A stretch of 64,000 nucleotides of DNA from CAYSPG01 sp964432885. GTDB lineage: Bacteria; Bacteroidota; Bacteroidia; AKYH767-A; OLB10. The notes beneath the pieces are model-generated. The model searched no databases, was not told the origin of the DNA, and worked only from the letters and a program-made list of their open reading frames with translations. Positions 1 through 7,686 of the stretch are shown here, in pieces (positions within the stretch are counted from its first letter, which is position 1; every line of letters begins with the position of its first letter). The position numbers were made by a program, and so were the translations under genes. The stretch is from contig CAYSPG010000005.1 of NCBI GenBank assembly GCA_964432885.1, positions 124,001-188,000 on the forward strand, in the 5' to 3' direction.

Positions 1-531
1 AAGATAATCTTCATTACTCCCCCCAATTGTATTTTGCCATTGTATATTTCCAATGGAATCTGTTTTTACGATCCAGTAGTCATTACCACCATTGGTGTTT
101 TCCGTTTTATCGCCTGAAACATGTGAATAAGAATATCCACCAAGTATATAGCCTCCGTCAGTGGTTTGTTGGGTGGAAAGAAGATGATCGCCAGCGCTTC
201 CACCAATTGTATTCTGCCATTGAATGTTGCCTAATGAATCTGTTTTTACTATCCAGTAATCAAAATTTCCAATACTATTTTCCGTTTTATCACCTGTAAT
301 GTTTGAGATTGAACTTCCCCCTAAAATATAACCGCCATCATTTGTTTGCTGAATAGAATTGAGTAGGTCGTCATCATTCCCCCCAATCGTATTCTGCCAC
401 TGTATAGCGGGGCCGGTTTGGGCGGGGGCGTTGATGAAGGCAGCACCAAATGTTAAAATAAGCGGAATTGCAAAAATTTGGGGTGTAATTTTGGATCCAA
501 AATTGGATCTTTTTTTTGGCGGGGTTTTCAT
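1..531 (-). CDS. Exported protein with 60-residue repeats (5' part; runs off the window)
   Basis: Only the first 177 codons are present; the frame is still open at position 1. The start is the ATG at 531-529. It opens with a basic N-terminus (MKTPPKKRSN) and a hydrophobic stretch ending in INAPAQ, a signal peptide with cleavage near residue 38. After that come units with the pattern IQWQNTIGG, QQTxDGGYILGG, SGDKTEN, DYWIVKTDSxGN. The shared DNA word for WQNT recurs at 391, 211 and 31, an exact 180-bp (60-residue) period. Such units occur in Bacteroidota secreted proteins that usually end in a T9SS sorting domain, but the C-terminus lies outside the window. Function is unknown; a surface or extracellular beta-propeller is my inference. 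Confidence 0.85.
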   Translation of the reverse strand, partial: MKTPPKKRSNFGSKITPQIFAIPLILTFGAAFINAPAQTGPAIQWQNTIGGNDDDLLNSIQQTNDGGYILGGSSISNITGDKTENSIGNFDYWIVKTDSLGNIQWQNTIGGSAGDHLLSTQQTTDGGYILGGYSYSHVSGDKTENTNGGNDYWIVKTDSIGNIQWQNTIGGSNEDYL

Positions 532-536
532 GCATC

Positions 537-544
537 CAAATATA
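537..544 (-). promoter_or_regulatory. Bacteroidota -7 promoter element
   Basis: The minus strand reads TATATTTG, an exact match to TAnnTTTG. Only five bases separate it from the ATG at 531, so transcription would start at or next to the start codon and the mRNA would be nearly leaderless. Confidence 0.5.
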
Positions 545-612
545 GCCTTTTTCACTCTGTAAAGTAATAAAATTTAAGTTTTTTATCAACTCCAAAAGCC
601 GCGTTTTTGTAG

Positions 613-627
613 TGTCCAGACAGGACA
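613..627. repeat. Inverted repeat TGTCC-N5-GGACA between divergent genes
   Basis: A perfect 5-bp inverted repeat with a 5-bp spacer lies in the 192-bp gap between the divergent genes starting at 531 and 724. Its size and place fit an operator, possibly for the adjacent helix-turn-helix protein. This is inference from position only. Confidence 0.3.
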
Positions 628-723
628 AAAACCCCCTTTTTTGACCCCCTAAATATACTGTTTGCAAGCGATTGACAATGACTTTGGCATGCCATAGATT
701 GGTCGCCCTTAAAATCAAATGGT

Positions 724-954
724 ATGAAAACAAATCAATACAAGCGTGCGCAAGACCTTATGGGCCACGCCAACTGCCTTGCACTGTGCGATGCGCTGGG
801 TGCTTGTGCTTTTACCGCTGCCGGATACAAAAAATATGTGGCCGATAAAAAAATTGAAACCCTGATTTTAAATAATCATTCGGTTGCTTATATACAACGT
901 AAAACCGGGCTTAGCCGCTCAACGGTGTGGCGTAAATATAAAAAGTTTAAATAG
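724..954 (+). CDS. Small helix-turn-helix protein
   Basis: A 76-residue protein. The second half (about residues 45-76) reads IETLILNNHSVAYIQRKTGL followed by SRSTVWRKYKKF, which fits the helix-turn-helix of Hin/resolvase-type recombinases and related small regulators: a turn, then a SRSTVWR recognition helix. The first half has three cysteines and no family I recognise. No catalytic recombinase domain is present, so this is either a small DNA-binding protein or the remnant of a larger recombinase. It is divergent from the repeat protein at 531. A perfect 9-bp inverted repeat and a 21-bp-period array follow downstream, which would suit a protein that binds nearby DNA. Binding is inference. 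Confidence 0.6.
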   Translation: MKTNQYKRAQDLMGHANCLALCDALGACAFTAAGYKKYVADKKIETLILNNHSVAYIQRKTGLSRSTVWRKYKKFK

Positions 955-981
955 CTTACTGATAGTACCGGTTTAAAAATT

Positions 982-1010
982 TTGTTTCAGGTTTTAAAAA
1001 TCTGAAACAA
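982..1010. repeat. 9-bp perfect inverted repeat downstream of the HTH gene
   Basis: TTGTTTCAG at 982-990 and CTGAAACAA at 1002-1010 are perfect complements around an 11-bp AT-rich loop. No T-run follows, so it is not a classical terminator. It could be a hairpin in the transcript or a dyad binding site. The right arm ends in ACAAT, the same core as the array that follows. Confidence 0.4.
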
Positions 1011-1066
1011 TGGTGATACTACTATTGCCATTGATTTGGCAATTGCAACTGCTGATGCCGTTGTTT

Positions 1067-1360
1067 GTAAACAATAAAGGGAGAAGTTTAATCAATGATG
1101 TTAACCGGTTAAACAATAAAGCCAGACACTGAATCAATGTCATCTCCGACTGACGCAATGTCAGCCTGGGGTTAAACAATAAAGTCAGAGGGTAAAACAA
1201 TAGCGTTACCCAATCAAACAATAATGTCAGATAGGTAAACAATAACGTTAGTCATACAAACAATGCAATCAGATAGTTAAACAATAATCTCAAACAGTTA
1301 ATCAATGCATTCAGTCATTAAATCAACGGTGTTAGATACATAAACAATGGAGGCAGGGGT
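1067..1360. repeat. Array of 14 degenerate 21-bp units
   Basis: Units start at 1067, 1088, 1109, 1130, 1151, 1172, 1193, 1214, 1235, 1256, 1277, 1298, 1319 and 1340, an exact 21-bp spacing with no indel. The approximate consensus is TTAAACAATAATGTCAG plus four variable bases. CAA at unit positions 6-8 is present in all 14 units, T at position 9 in 13, and A at position 3 in all. A weaker T(C/T)AG follows about one helical turn later. Unit spacing equals two turns of B-DNA, as in iteron arrays. The plus frame reads like a heptad (LNNxVRx) but has six in-frame stops. The array lies in the 694-bp gap between genes ending at 954 and starting at 1649. Confidence 0.85.
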
Positions 1361-1513
1361 ATAGTATATGCGTGTAAAATGGCAAGCAAAACTGTATCAA
1401 TACTCATCACTACATTCAAAAGGGTTTTAATCTAAAACAATAAATAAAAAATCACTATTGTCCGATTAAAAGAAGATGTGTGTTATGCGATGAAGTAAAA
1501 TCAGAGATCATAT

Positions 1514-1566
1514 CCCCTCTCCCTTGGAGAGGTGTTGCCTGCCTGCCGGTAGGCAGGGGGTGAGGT
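1514..1566. repeat. Dispersed GC-rich palindromic repeat
   Basis: Two hairpins lie side by side: CCTCTCC-ctt-GGAGAGG at 1516-1532 and CCTGCC-GGTA-GGCAGG at 1542-1557, followed by GGGGTGAGG. The sequence is far richer in G+C than its AT-rich surroundings and resembles dispersed Bacteroidota repeats. A related element sits inside the icmF gene near 10103-10141. Confidence 0.6.
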
Positions 1567-1648
1567 GCGCGTTGGCATTTAGCGCATTACAAGGTTAGTT
1601 GGACAATCATGATGAAAAATAAATAATTAACAACAAACATTTAAAATT

Positions 1649-2545
1649 ATGGACAAATTACAAGAAGACATTTTAAACATGTTTCAAACCACCAATGATG
1701 TAATGCTAACCCATGCAGCCAACTATGCAGGCAATATACCACTGCAAGATGCCGTTACCGAACTTGGCGAGGGTATTGATAATATTGAAGACCTGCGCGA
1801 CCAGCAGGAAGAAGCCACCACCGGAGTAACGCAGGATAAAGGAAATAAACGCGAAACGCTTGAAACCCTTACCCTGCAGATAGGCAGCGTAATTGCCTTT
1901 TACGCGGCAAAGATTAATAACCGCACACTGATGGATAAAGTAAATTTTACCAAAACCGAATTGATGCGTGCCCGCGATAATGAGTTGCCCGGCATGAGCG
2001 AGCAGGTGCACCAGGAAGCCGTAACCCATGCACCGGCCATACTTCCCTTTGGCGTTACAGGTGCCATGACAACAGTGCTGGCAACAGCCATTGCCGACTT
2101 TGTTACATACATCAGCAAGCCGCGTGCGGCCCGCACCGAAACCAGCGCTGCCACATCGCTGCTGCCGGGCGCCTTTGATGCAGTAACTGCTCTTTTGGAA
2201 GAACAAATAGACCGTGGTATGGAGTTATACCGCACCAGCAATCCCGATTTTTTTGCCGCCTATGAAAGCGCGCGCGTTATCGTTAACAGCCCCACGCTTA
2301 AACGCGCCCTGGAAGCAACGTTTGTTGACAGTGTTACCAATGCCCCCATAGCACATGTAAATGTTAGTGTTAACGATAGCATTAAAAGACGCAGCAGCGC
2401 CTATGGAAACATTCGCGTGCAGTCTCTTACCGAAGGGGCGCATACCATCAGCGGCAGCATACCGGGCTATAACCCCATCAGCCAAAACTTTAATGTAATT
2501 ACCAGCGAAACCACTAAAATTATACTTGAGATGGTAAAGGTGTAA
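1649..2545 (+). CDS. Hypothetical protein with C-terminal carboxypeptidase-regulatory-like domain
   Basis: A 298-residue protein starting at the ATG at 1649, with no signal peptide or clear membrane segment. Residues 1-215 look mostly helical (for example DNIEDLRDQQEEATTGVTQ and ALLEEQIDRGMELYRTS). Residues about 217-298 look like a small beta-sandwich of the carboxypeptidase-regulatory/PEGA kind: FVDSVTNAPIAHVNVSVND, a Y-G-N turn, then GAHTISGSIPGYNPIS. I do not recognise the full-length family. It stands alone, with 694 bp of repeats before it and 440 bp of palindromic repeats after it. A structural or carbohydrate-related role would be a guess. Confidence 0.8.
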   Translation: MDKLQEDILNMFQTTNDVMLTHAANYAGNIPLQDAVTELGEGIDNIEDLRDQQEEATTGVTQDKGNKRETLETLTLQIGSVIAFYAAKINNRTLMDKVNFTKTELMRARDNELPGMSEQVHQEAVTHAPAILPFGVTGAMTTVLATAIADFVTYISKPRAARTETSAATSLLPGAFDAVTALLEEQIDRGMELYRTSNPDFFAAYESARVIVNSPTLKRALEATFVDSVTNAPIAHVNVSVNDSIKRRSSAYGNIRVQSLTEGAHTISGSIPGYNPISQNFNVITSETTKIILEMVKV

Positions 2546-2652
2546 GGAAGAAGTATTTGCCTAACTGCCAATAGCGCAATGAAATGAGTAAGAAAAACTC
2601 TTTGCGGACTTTGCGTTTTTTATCTCAACGTTCTTAGCAGTTAGACAAAAAT

Positions 2653-2720
2653 CACCACTGAGGCGCTAAGTTTACATAGAAACACTAAGGCTTAATGCGC
2701 CTTAGTGCGCCAAACCGCGT
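2653..2720. repeat. Dispersed ACTGAGGCGCTAAG-type repeat
   Basis: ACCACTGAGGCGCTAAG at about 2653 recurs with one change near 63047 (ACCACTGAGGCACTAAG). Both lie in intergenic DNA among other repeats. It belongs to the CTTAGTG/CACAAAG class of low-complexity intergenic repeats seen here. No gene is visible in it. Confidence 0.45.
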
Positions 2721-2777
2721 AACCTAAATTCCGAAGGGATTAAATTATTATAGCATATAAAAGCGTCACAAACCTTA

Positions 2778-2863
2778 ATCCCGTAGGGATGACATATCAC
2801 CCCTACGGGGTTTTGGATGGTATGATGCGATGTATTTCTACAAACAGGTTACCCCTACGGGGT
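2778..2863. repeat. Cluster of three short hairpins (CCCGTAGGG / CCCCTACGGGG)
   Basis: ATCCC-GTA-GGGAT (2778-2790), ACCCC-TAC-GGGGT (2799-2811) and ACCCC-TAC-GGGGT (2851-2863) form three near-identical palindromes within 90 bp. They resemble REP/BIME-like elements. The 2546-2986 gap otherwise holds no gene. Confidence 0.65.
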
Positions 2864-2918
2864 TGCTATCACCGGCTTTTTAACGGAAAGCATACCATCA
2901 TTTTAGACAGCCACAAAG

Positions 2919-3018
2919 GCACAAAGTCACAAAGAAGAAAATCTTAGTGCACCTTAGTGCTCTTTGTGTCTTAGTGGAAAATTTATTTATTGCTTCACAA
3001 GTTTCTTCACCTCACGCA
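2919..3018. repeat. 100-bp perfect direct repeat, copy 1
   Basis: This stretch is identical, base for base, to 4809-4908. It covers the last codons of the T9SS gene ending at 2987 plus 68 bp of downstream DNA. The two copies are 1,890 bp apart in the same orientation, so recombination between them would remove the whole 569-residue gene. Confidence 0.9.
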
Positions 3019-4696
3019 TACCATCGCCTTCAACCACCACAAAATAAACTCCGGCAGCAAGTGCGGCAACGTTAACGGTAGTGCGCTCAGTTCCTTTAGC
3101 GGTTTTATATATAACAGCATTACCTAACACATCGGTAACAGAAATGGAGTAGGGGAGGGTGGGTTTTAGGTTGGAGAGGGAAAGTTGAGAAGCGGCAGGA
3201 TTAGGATACATTCCCAAAGATGCATAGACCTGGGTTTCTACACTGGTTATTGGCTGGCTCATTTTATGCACAAAAGCAGAATTGCCAGACGAGGAGGGCG
3301 TCAAATTATATACTCCCGCACCTAAATCAAAATCAACCGCGGTACCAAAACGCCCTGTAGTATATATATTCAGCATGGAATCAACTGCTATGGTATGATC
3401 CCATGCCATTGCGACACCTGCAAAATCATAAGCCCAAACAAAATTACCGTTAGCATCCAGTTTATTAATAAATACATCACCATTCTGGACATTAACAGCA
3501 TTTAAGAAATATGTCCCCGGTCCTGGATCAAAATCAACATTACCTTGAAAAAGCCCGCAAGTGTAAACACTACCTAGCTTATCAACTGCAATGCTTAATC
3601 CTCCATCACCCAACCCGGCACCTAAGCTACGAACCCAAACATAATTCCCTGCCGTATCAAGTTTACTTATAAAAATATCAGAACTTCCCTGCCAAAGAGG
3701 ATAAACTATGCCCTGTCCAGGGTCAAAATCAACAGCACCTAAAAAACTGCCGGTTGTATAAACATTGCCAACAGCATCTACACTTATTGAATACCCAATA
3801 TCAGCATCCTGTCCAGTAAACTGTTTTGCGTAAACAAAATTCCCTGCTGTGTTGAGCTTCAAAATAAAAACATCATACATGGCTTGGGGAGCTGTAAGAA
3901 TAAAGACTCCAGGTCCGGGATCAAAATCCGCAGGGCTTCTGAAGGCACCAGTAACATAAACATTATTAAAATCGTCAAGAGTAATAGAATATGGCCAATC
4001 TTTATAGTTTGCAACTTGTCCAGCCCATACAAAATTTCCTGAGATATCTAGTTTATTGATAAAAATAGCCCCGCCTAATGGTTGAGAAATAAGATTATAG
4101 ACTCCTATTCCTGGATCAAAATCAACAGTATCACAAAAAACACCTGTGGTATATACATTTCCTAAATTATCAGCTGTAACAGAAACGGGTTTGTCCCATT
4201 TATAAGAACCAAAACTTCTTGCCCAAAGAAAACTACCTGATGAATCAAGTTTGCTGATAAAAATATCATACCAAATGCTTCCAGCTGTGGATGTAAGATT
4301 ATAAACACCTGGTCCGGGATCAAAGTCTACAGTGCCCGTAAGTGAACCTACTGTATAAACACCACCAAGCTCGTCCACAGCTATAGAAACACTCGAAACG
4401 CCTCCGGGACCTCCTAATTGGCGTGCCCAAATAAAGTTACCTGCAGCATCCAGTTTGCTTATATAAGCGCTCCCGCTTCCAGGATAGGTTGTGAGATTAA
4501 AAACACCGGGTCCCGGATCGAAGTCTGTGGTTTGAGTAAAATTGCCAGTTGTGTAAACATTTCCCCATACATCTATGGCTACACCATTTCCCTCAATATC
4601 ATATGTTCCGGCAAGTTGCTTAGCCCATTCAAAAGTTTGGGCAATAGTCAGGGTATAGCAAGAAATAAAAAATAGAAGTGCCGAAATTTTTTTCAT
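2987..4696 (-). CDS. T9SS-sorted SBBP-type beta-propeller protein
   Basis: 569 residues from the ATG at 4696. That start is preferred over an in-frame ATG at 4747 because it begins a clean signal peptide (MKKISALLFFISCYTLTIAQ) and because a -7 element lies at 4719-4726, between the two ATGs. Seven repeats follow, each with VYTTGxF, VDFDPGPGVYNLT and FIxKLDxxGNFVWA, fitting SBBP repeats and a seven-bladed propeller. The last 80 or so residues (MYPNPAASQLSLSNL to REVKKLVKQ) are a T9SS C-terminal sorting domain. The protein should be carried across the outer membrane and held on the surface or released. Substrate or partner is unknown. Its sorting domain is nearly identical to that of the next gene upstream (4877-7633). 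Confidence 0.9.
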   Translation of the reverse strand: MKKISALLFFISCYTLTIAQTFEWAKQLAGTYDIEGNGVAIDVWGNVYTTGNFTQTTDFDPGPGVFNLTTYPGSGSAYISKLDAAGNFIWARQLGGPGGVSSVSIAVDELGGVYTVGSLTGTVDFDPGPGVYNLTSTAGSIWYDIFISKLDSSGSFLWARSFGSYKWDKPVSVTADNLGNVYTTGVFCDTVDFDPGIGVYNLISQPLGGAIFINKLDISGNFVWAGQVANYKDWPYSITLDDFNNVYVTGAFRSPADFDPGPGVFILTAPQAMYDVFILKLNTAGNFVYAKQFTGQDADIGYSISVDAVGNVYTTGSFLGAVDFDPGQGIVYPLWQGSSDIFISKLDTAGNYVWVRSLGAGLGDGGLSIAVDKLGSVYTCGLFQGNVDFDPGPGTYFLNAVNVQNGDVFINKLDANGNFVWAYDFAGVAMAWDHTIAVDSMLNIYTTGRFGTAVDFDLGAGVYNLTPSSSGNSAFVHKMSQPITSVETQVYASLGMYPNPAASQLSLSNLKPTLPYSISVTDVLGNAVIYKTAKGTERTTVNVAALAAGVYFVVVEGDGMREVKKLVKQ

Positions 4697-4718
4697 GCTT
4701 TGGGTTGTAATTATAAAC

Positions 4719-4726
4719 CAAAGATA
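4719..4726 (-). promoter_or_regulatory. Bacteroidota -7 promoter element
   Basis: TATCTTTG on the minus strand matches TAnnTTTG, 22 bases before the ATG at 4696. It excludes the longer in-frame start at 4747 if this is the promoter used. No clear -33 TTG was seen. Confidence 0.4.
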
Positions 4727-4750
4727 AAAGAAATTTTCAATAAGCACCTT

Positions 4751-4804
4751 TTACTGTTTAACAAACTTCTTAACCTCACTCACGCTATCTATTTTGGCAG
4801 CTAA
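4751..4804 (-). pseudogene. Relic of a third T9SS sorting-domain C-terminus
   Basis: Read on the minus strand, the bases encode LAAKIDSVSEVKKFVKQ and a stop, the same ending as the two flanking genes (DGxREVKKLVKQ-stop). Nothing of the rest of a gene precedes it: the 100-bp repeat of the neighbouring gene begins at 4809. It appears to be the surviving tail of a lost or recombined third copy. Confidence 0.7.
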
Positions 4805-4808
4805 AAAT

Positions 4809-4908
4809 GCACAAAGTCACAAAGAAGAAAATCTTAGTGCACCTTAGTGCTCTTTGTGTCTTAGTGGAAAATTTATTTATTGCTTCACAAGTTTCTTCAC
4901 CTCACGCA
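4809..4908. repeat. 100-bp perfect direct repeat, copy 2
   Basis: Identical to 2919-3018 over all 100 positions. It covers the end of the gene finishing at 4877 and the spacer beyond it. A CACAAAG/CTTTGTG pair inside each copy can form a stem in the transcript. Confidence 0.9.
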
Positions 4909-7633
4909 CACCATCACTTTCAACAACCACAAAATAAACACCGGCTGCAAGTGCGGCAACGTTAACAGCAGTGCGCTCACTGCCTTTTGCGGTTTGTGTG
5001 ATAACGGTATTGCCCAAAACATCGGTAACAGAAATGGAGTAGGGGATAGTAGAATTTAAATGAGAAAGTGTAATGGATGAATGAGCAGGATTGGGATAAA
5101 GAAAAATGTTGCTGTTTTTATCAGCAACCGCACCCACACCCAACACCCCAATGGGAGTTTGTGTAGTATTGGTTGTAACGGGCACATTAAAATCAAAAAC
5201 AATATGAGCCGTGTTTTCAATGTTCATGCCATTGGTTAAACCAACCAGCGGCTTTATGCTATACTTAACAAAACCGCAACTGCCAATAAAATCAACACCG
5301 CTGTCGGGCAGCAAAATATTGTTAAACGTAAACTCCACAATACCATGTTCTGAAATTACAAAAGACATGGCATGGCTTGAAGCCTCCAAAGTAAACGTGG
5401 GTATATTAAGCAATGCACTAAGCGTATCAACCAGTATTACAGTAAAAGCAGTATCGGTGCCTGTGTTTTGAAAGTGAATGGTGTAGGTAAGCAGCGTAGT
5501 GTCGGCCTGTGCAGGCAGCAAAGCGCCTTGTGGAGCTACATCCTTATAATTAGGATCCCAACTGCCCTGCGCAATAAGCGTTAGCTTGTCTTTATTATTG
5601 GTAGGATTTAAATCGGCACTGTCGGGGTATATATGACATTCGGAGGTAACGGTGTCGCCCAAGTTGGCGGTAACCAAATATTCTGTTAAAATATTCTTAG
5701 AATGGGTTGGCAGCAGTGTATCTAAATCAAACTGCAAATAATAAGGCGCAATAGAATCGGCAACAGGGCTTGAAGAATAAAAAATTAAATTATTTGAATA
5801 ATCGGCAGTAACCTGCGGAGTAGTGGTAACCGTACCGATATTAGATGCCGAAAGCACCATACCGGCCACAAAGCCCGGCCGCGCTGGGCCAAGATTGGTG
5901 GCAGTAATTTTTAAATCAAGCGCATTAGGCTCAGGCTTTAAAGCAAAGTTGTTAGCCGTATCCACCTGTGTATTACCTGTCATAAATATAGCAGTATCTG
6001 CTGCCGGGTAGCAAGTCATATAATGCGCAGGAAGCGCAGGTACCGAAACACTGTAATTACCCTGTTCCACATAACAGTAATAATCACCGGCAGCATTGGT
6101 GCTTGCATAATACCCCCCGGGGTTAACCTGCACAACCACATTCTGCATAGGCACATCACCTGCATTATATATACTATCGTTATTAACATCCGAATACACC
6201 TTGCCGGAGATTAAATAGTGTTCGTCTTTGAGGAGGTATTTGGAGATGAAATAATCTGAACCTCCAAAAGAGCTAAAAATTGAAATCCCTGTTGTAAGAT
6301 CAAAGTCAGCATTAAAATTAAAGCCACCTTGTATAAATAGCTCATTATGGTTTAATAATTTTAAGTCGGATATACCCCAATTAATGAGGCTTTTAAAACT
6401 TATTATATATCCGTTTGAATCAAATTTAATTAAGGAAGGAGTATGCAGCGCACTGGGAAGACCAAAGGAAGGATTACCAATAACTATTCCGCCAAAGCTT
6501 GTGTAAGCATATATATTATCCGATGAATCAATAGCCAACTTACCACATACATCACTGGATGCACTTCCGAAACCATGACCCCAGATAAAATTACCTAAGC
6601 TGTCATACTTTGCCAGTAATGCTTCATTTGCCCCATTTGGGAGCACTATATAAACACCAGTACCGGGATCAATATCAAGTGCTGTAGTGCGTATAAATCC
6701 GGATAATATAATGTTGTTTTGCCTGTCAACGCCAAGTGAATTAATAAAATTCAAATCTCCTGTAATTAATTTATGGAAGATGTAGTTGCCAGCACTATCA
6801 TATTTTGCAAAGAACTGCCCTGTTCCAACATTTCCACCACCTAAATCTGCAGTACCATCAACCCAACCGGTTGTAACTATATTACCTGATTTGTCAACTT
6901 TTACATCAGCAATAAGTAATTGGGATAATGGTTGGGGAGTAAATACTCTGTAAAATAATAACTGACCGGCATTATTGTACTTAACGAAAAAGGCGGTAAA
7001 ACTTGAAGTATTTACAATGGACTGTCCAGGCCCAGGATCAAAGTCAATATATCCTAGAGCAGCATAACCTGTTACAAAAAAATTACCGCCATCATCAATG
7101 ATTAAGGTTTGATTTTCTGCCCAACTGGACTCGATCTTATTTGCAAAAAGAAGAGTACCCGTTGGAGAGTACTTTACAATAATAATATTCATATCATTTC
7201 CTGCATTGCTTGAAACAATGGTATCATATCCTCCCATTCCATCTTCAATAATTGCCGTGTGGCTAAAGTAGCCAGTATAAAAAACATTTCCGGTAACATC
7301 GGTTTTTACATTGAAAAAGACACTGGTGTTGTAGAAAGAAGCAACTCTATGCCAAAGATAGTTACCTGATGAATCGTATTTAGCAACAACATGGTCAAAG
7401 CAATTCGGTCTATTTAATAGTCCAATTAAAACTGTTGAACTGGTATCGGGATCAATATCGTAATCATAAAATGTTTCAAAAAATAAAACTGTATTACCAA
7501 AAGAGTCAATCGTTGAATAGGGGCCGTAGTTATTGTTATTATCCCCAATTTGTTTAGTCCACAAATGTTTATACTGCGCATAAGCGCAAAAAGAAGTAAA
7601 AGCAAAACAAGTAATCAGTAAAACTTTTTTCAT
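4877..7633 (-). CDS. Large T9SS-sorted multidomain surface protein
   Basis: 918 residues with a signal peptide (MKKVLLITCFAFTSFCAYAQ). Residues about 20-470 are repeats built on VAKYDSSGNYLWH and VTGY/DFDPGPG, SBBP-like. About 474-545 is an SdrD_B/Cna-like domain (ISGKVYSDVNNDSIYNAGDV), a likely spacer. About 690-815 is the conserved domain found before many sorting signals (SWDPNYKDVAPQG, then YTIHFQNTGTDTAF), corresponding I believe to DUF7619. From about 845 to the end is a T9SS sorting domain starting FLYPNPAHSS. The product should be displayed on the cell surface. The last 50 residues match the sister protein at 2987 almost exactly, pointing to duplication or gene conversion. Ligand unknown. 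Confidence 0.9.
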   Translation of the reverse strand: MKKVLLITCFAFTSFCAYAQYKHLWTKQIGDNNNNYGPYSTIDSFGNTVLFFETFYDYDIDPDTSSTVLIGLLNRPNCFDHVVAKYDSSGNYLWHRVASFYNTSVFFNVKTDVTGNVFYTGYFSHTAIIEDGMGGYDTIVSSNAGNDMNIIIVKYSPTGTLLFANKIESSWAENQTLIIDDGGNFFVTGYAALGYIDFDPGPGQSIVNTSSFTAFFVKYNNAGQLLFYRVFTPQPLSQLLIADVKVDKSGNIVTTGWVDGTADLGGGNVGTGQFFAKYDSAGNYIFHKLITGDLNFINSLGVDRQNNIILSGFIRTTALDIDPGTGVYIVLPNGANEALLAKYDSLGNFIWGHGFGSASSDVCGKLAIDSSDNIYAYTSFGGIVIGNPSFGLPSALHTPSLIKFDSNGYIISFKSLINWGISDLKLLNHNELFIQGGFNFNADFDLTTGISIFSSFGGSDYFISKYLLKDEHYLISGKVYSDVNNDSIYNAGDVPMQNVVVQVNPGGYYASTNAAGDYYCYVEQGNYSVSVPALPAHYMTCYPAADTAIFMTGNTQVDTANNFALKPEPNALDLKITATNLGPARPGFVAGMVLSASNIGTVTTTPQVTADYSNNLIFYSSSPVADSIAPYYLQFDLDTLLPTHSKNILTEYLVTANLGDTVTSECHIYPDSADLNPTNNKDKLTLIAQGSWDPNYKDVAPQGALLPAQADTTLLTYTIHFQNTGTDTAFTVILVDTLSALLNIPTFTLEASSHAMSFVISEHGIVEFTFNNILLPDSGVDFIGSCGFVKYSIKPLVGLTNGMNIENTAHIVFDFNVPVTTNTTQTPIGVLGVGAVADKNSNIFLYPNPAHSSITLSHLNSTIPYSISVTDVLGNTVITQTAKGSERTAVNVAALAAGVYFVVVESDGVREVKKLVKQ

Positions 7634-7686
7634 CGCATCAGCAGTTGGTTAATCATTAACTTCAAAAACAAAGCCAGAAATAAAAT

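Noticed and set aside
1010..1132. 41-codon plus-strand frame starting MVILLLPLIWQL, entering the array
   Set aside because: It looks like a signal peptide but is very short, has no promoter and stops in the third array unit.
994..1242. 82-codon minus-strand frame across the 21-bp array with LTLLF heptads
   Set aside because: It is a by-product of the 21-bp period. The frame is closed by a stop just upstream in the same array, so it does not cover the repeat.
1067..1360. CRISPR array
   Set aside because: Units are 21 bp with no unique spacers, and no cas gene is present.
1706..2206. 166-codon minus-strand frame
   Set aside because: Cys-rich nonsense composition, antisense to the gene at 1649-2545, which has normal composition.
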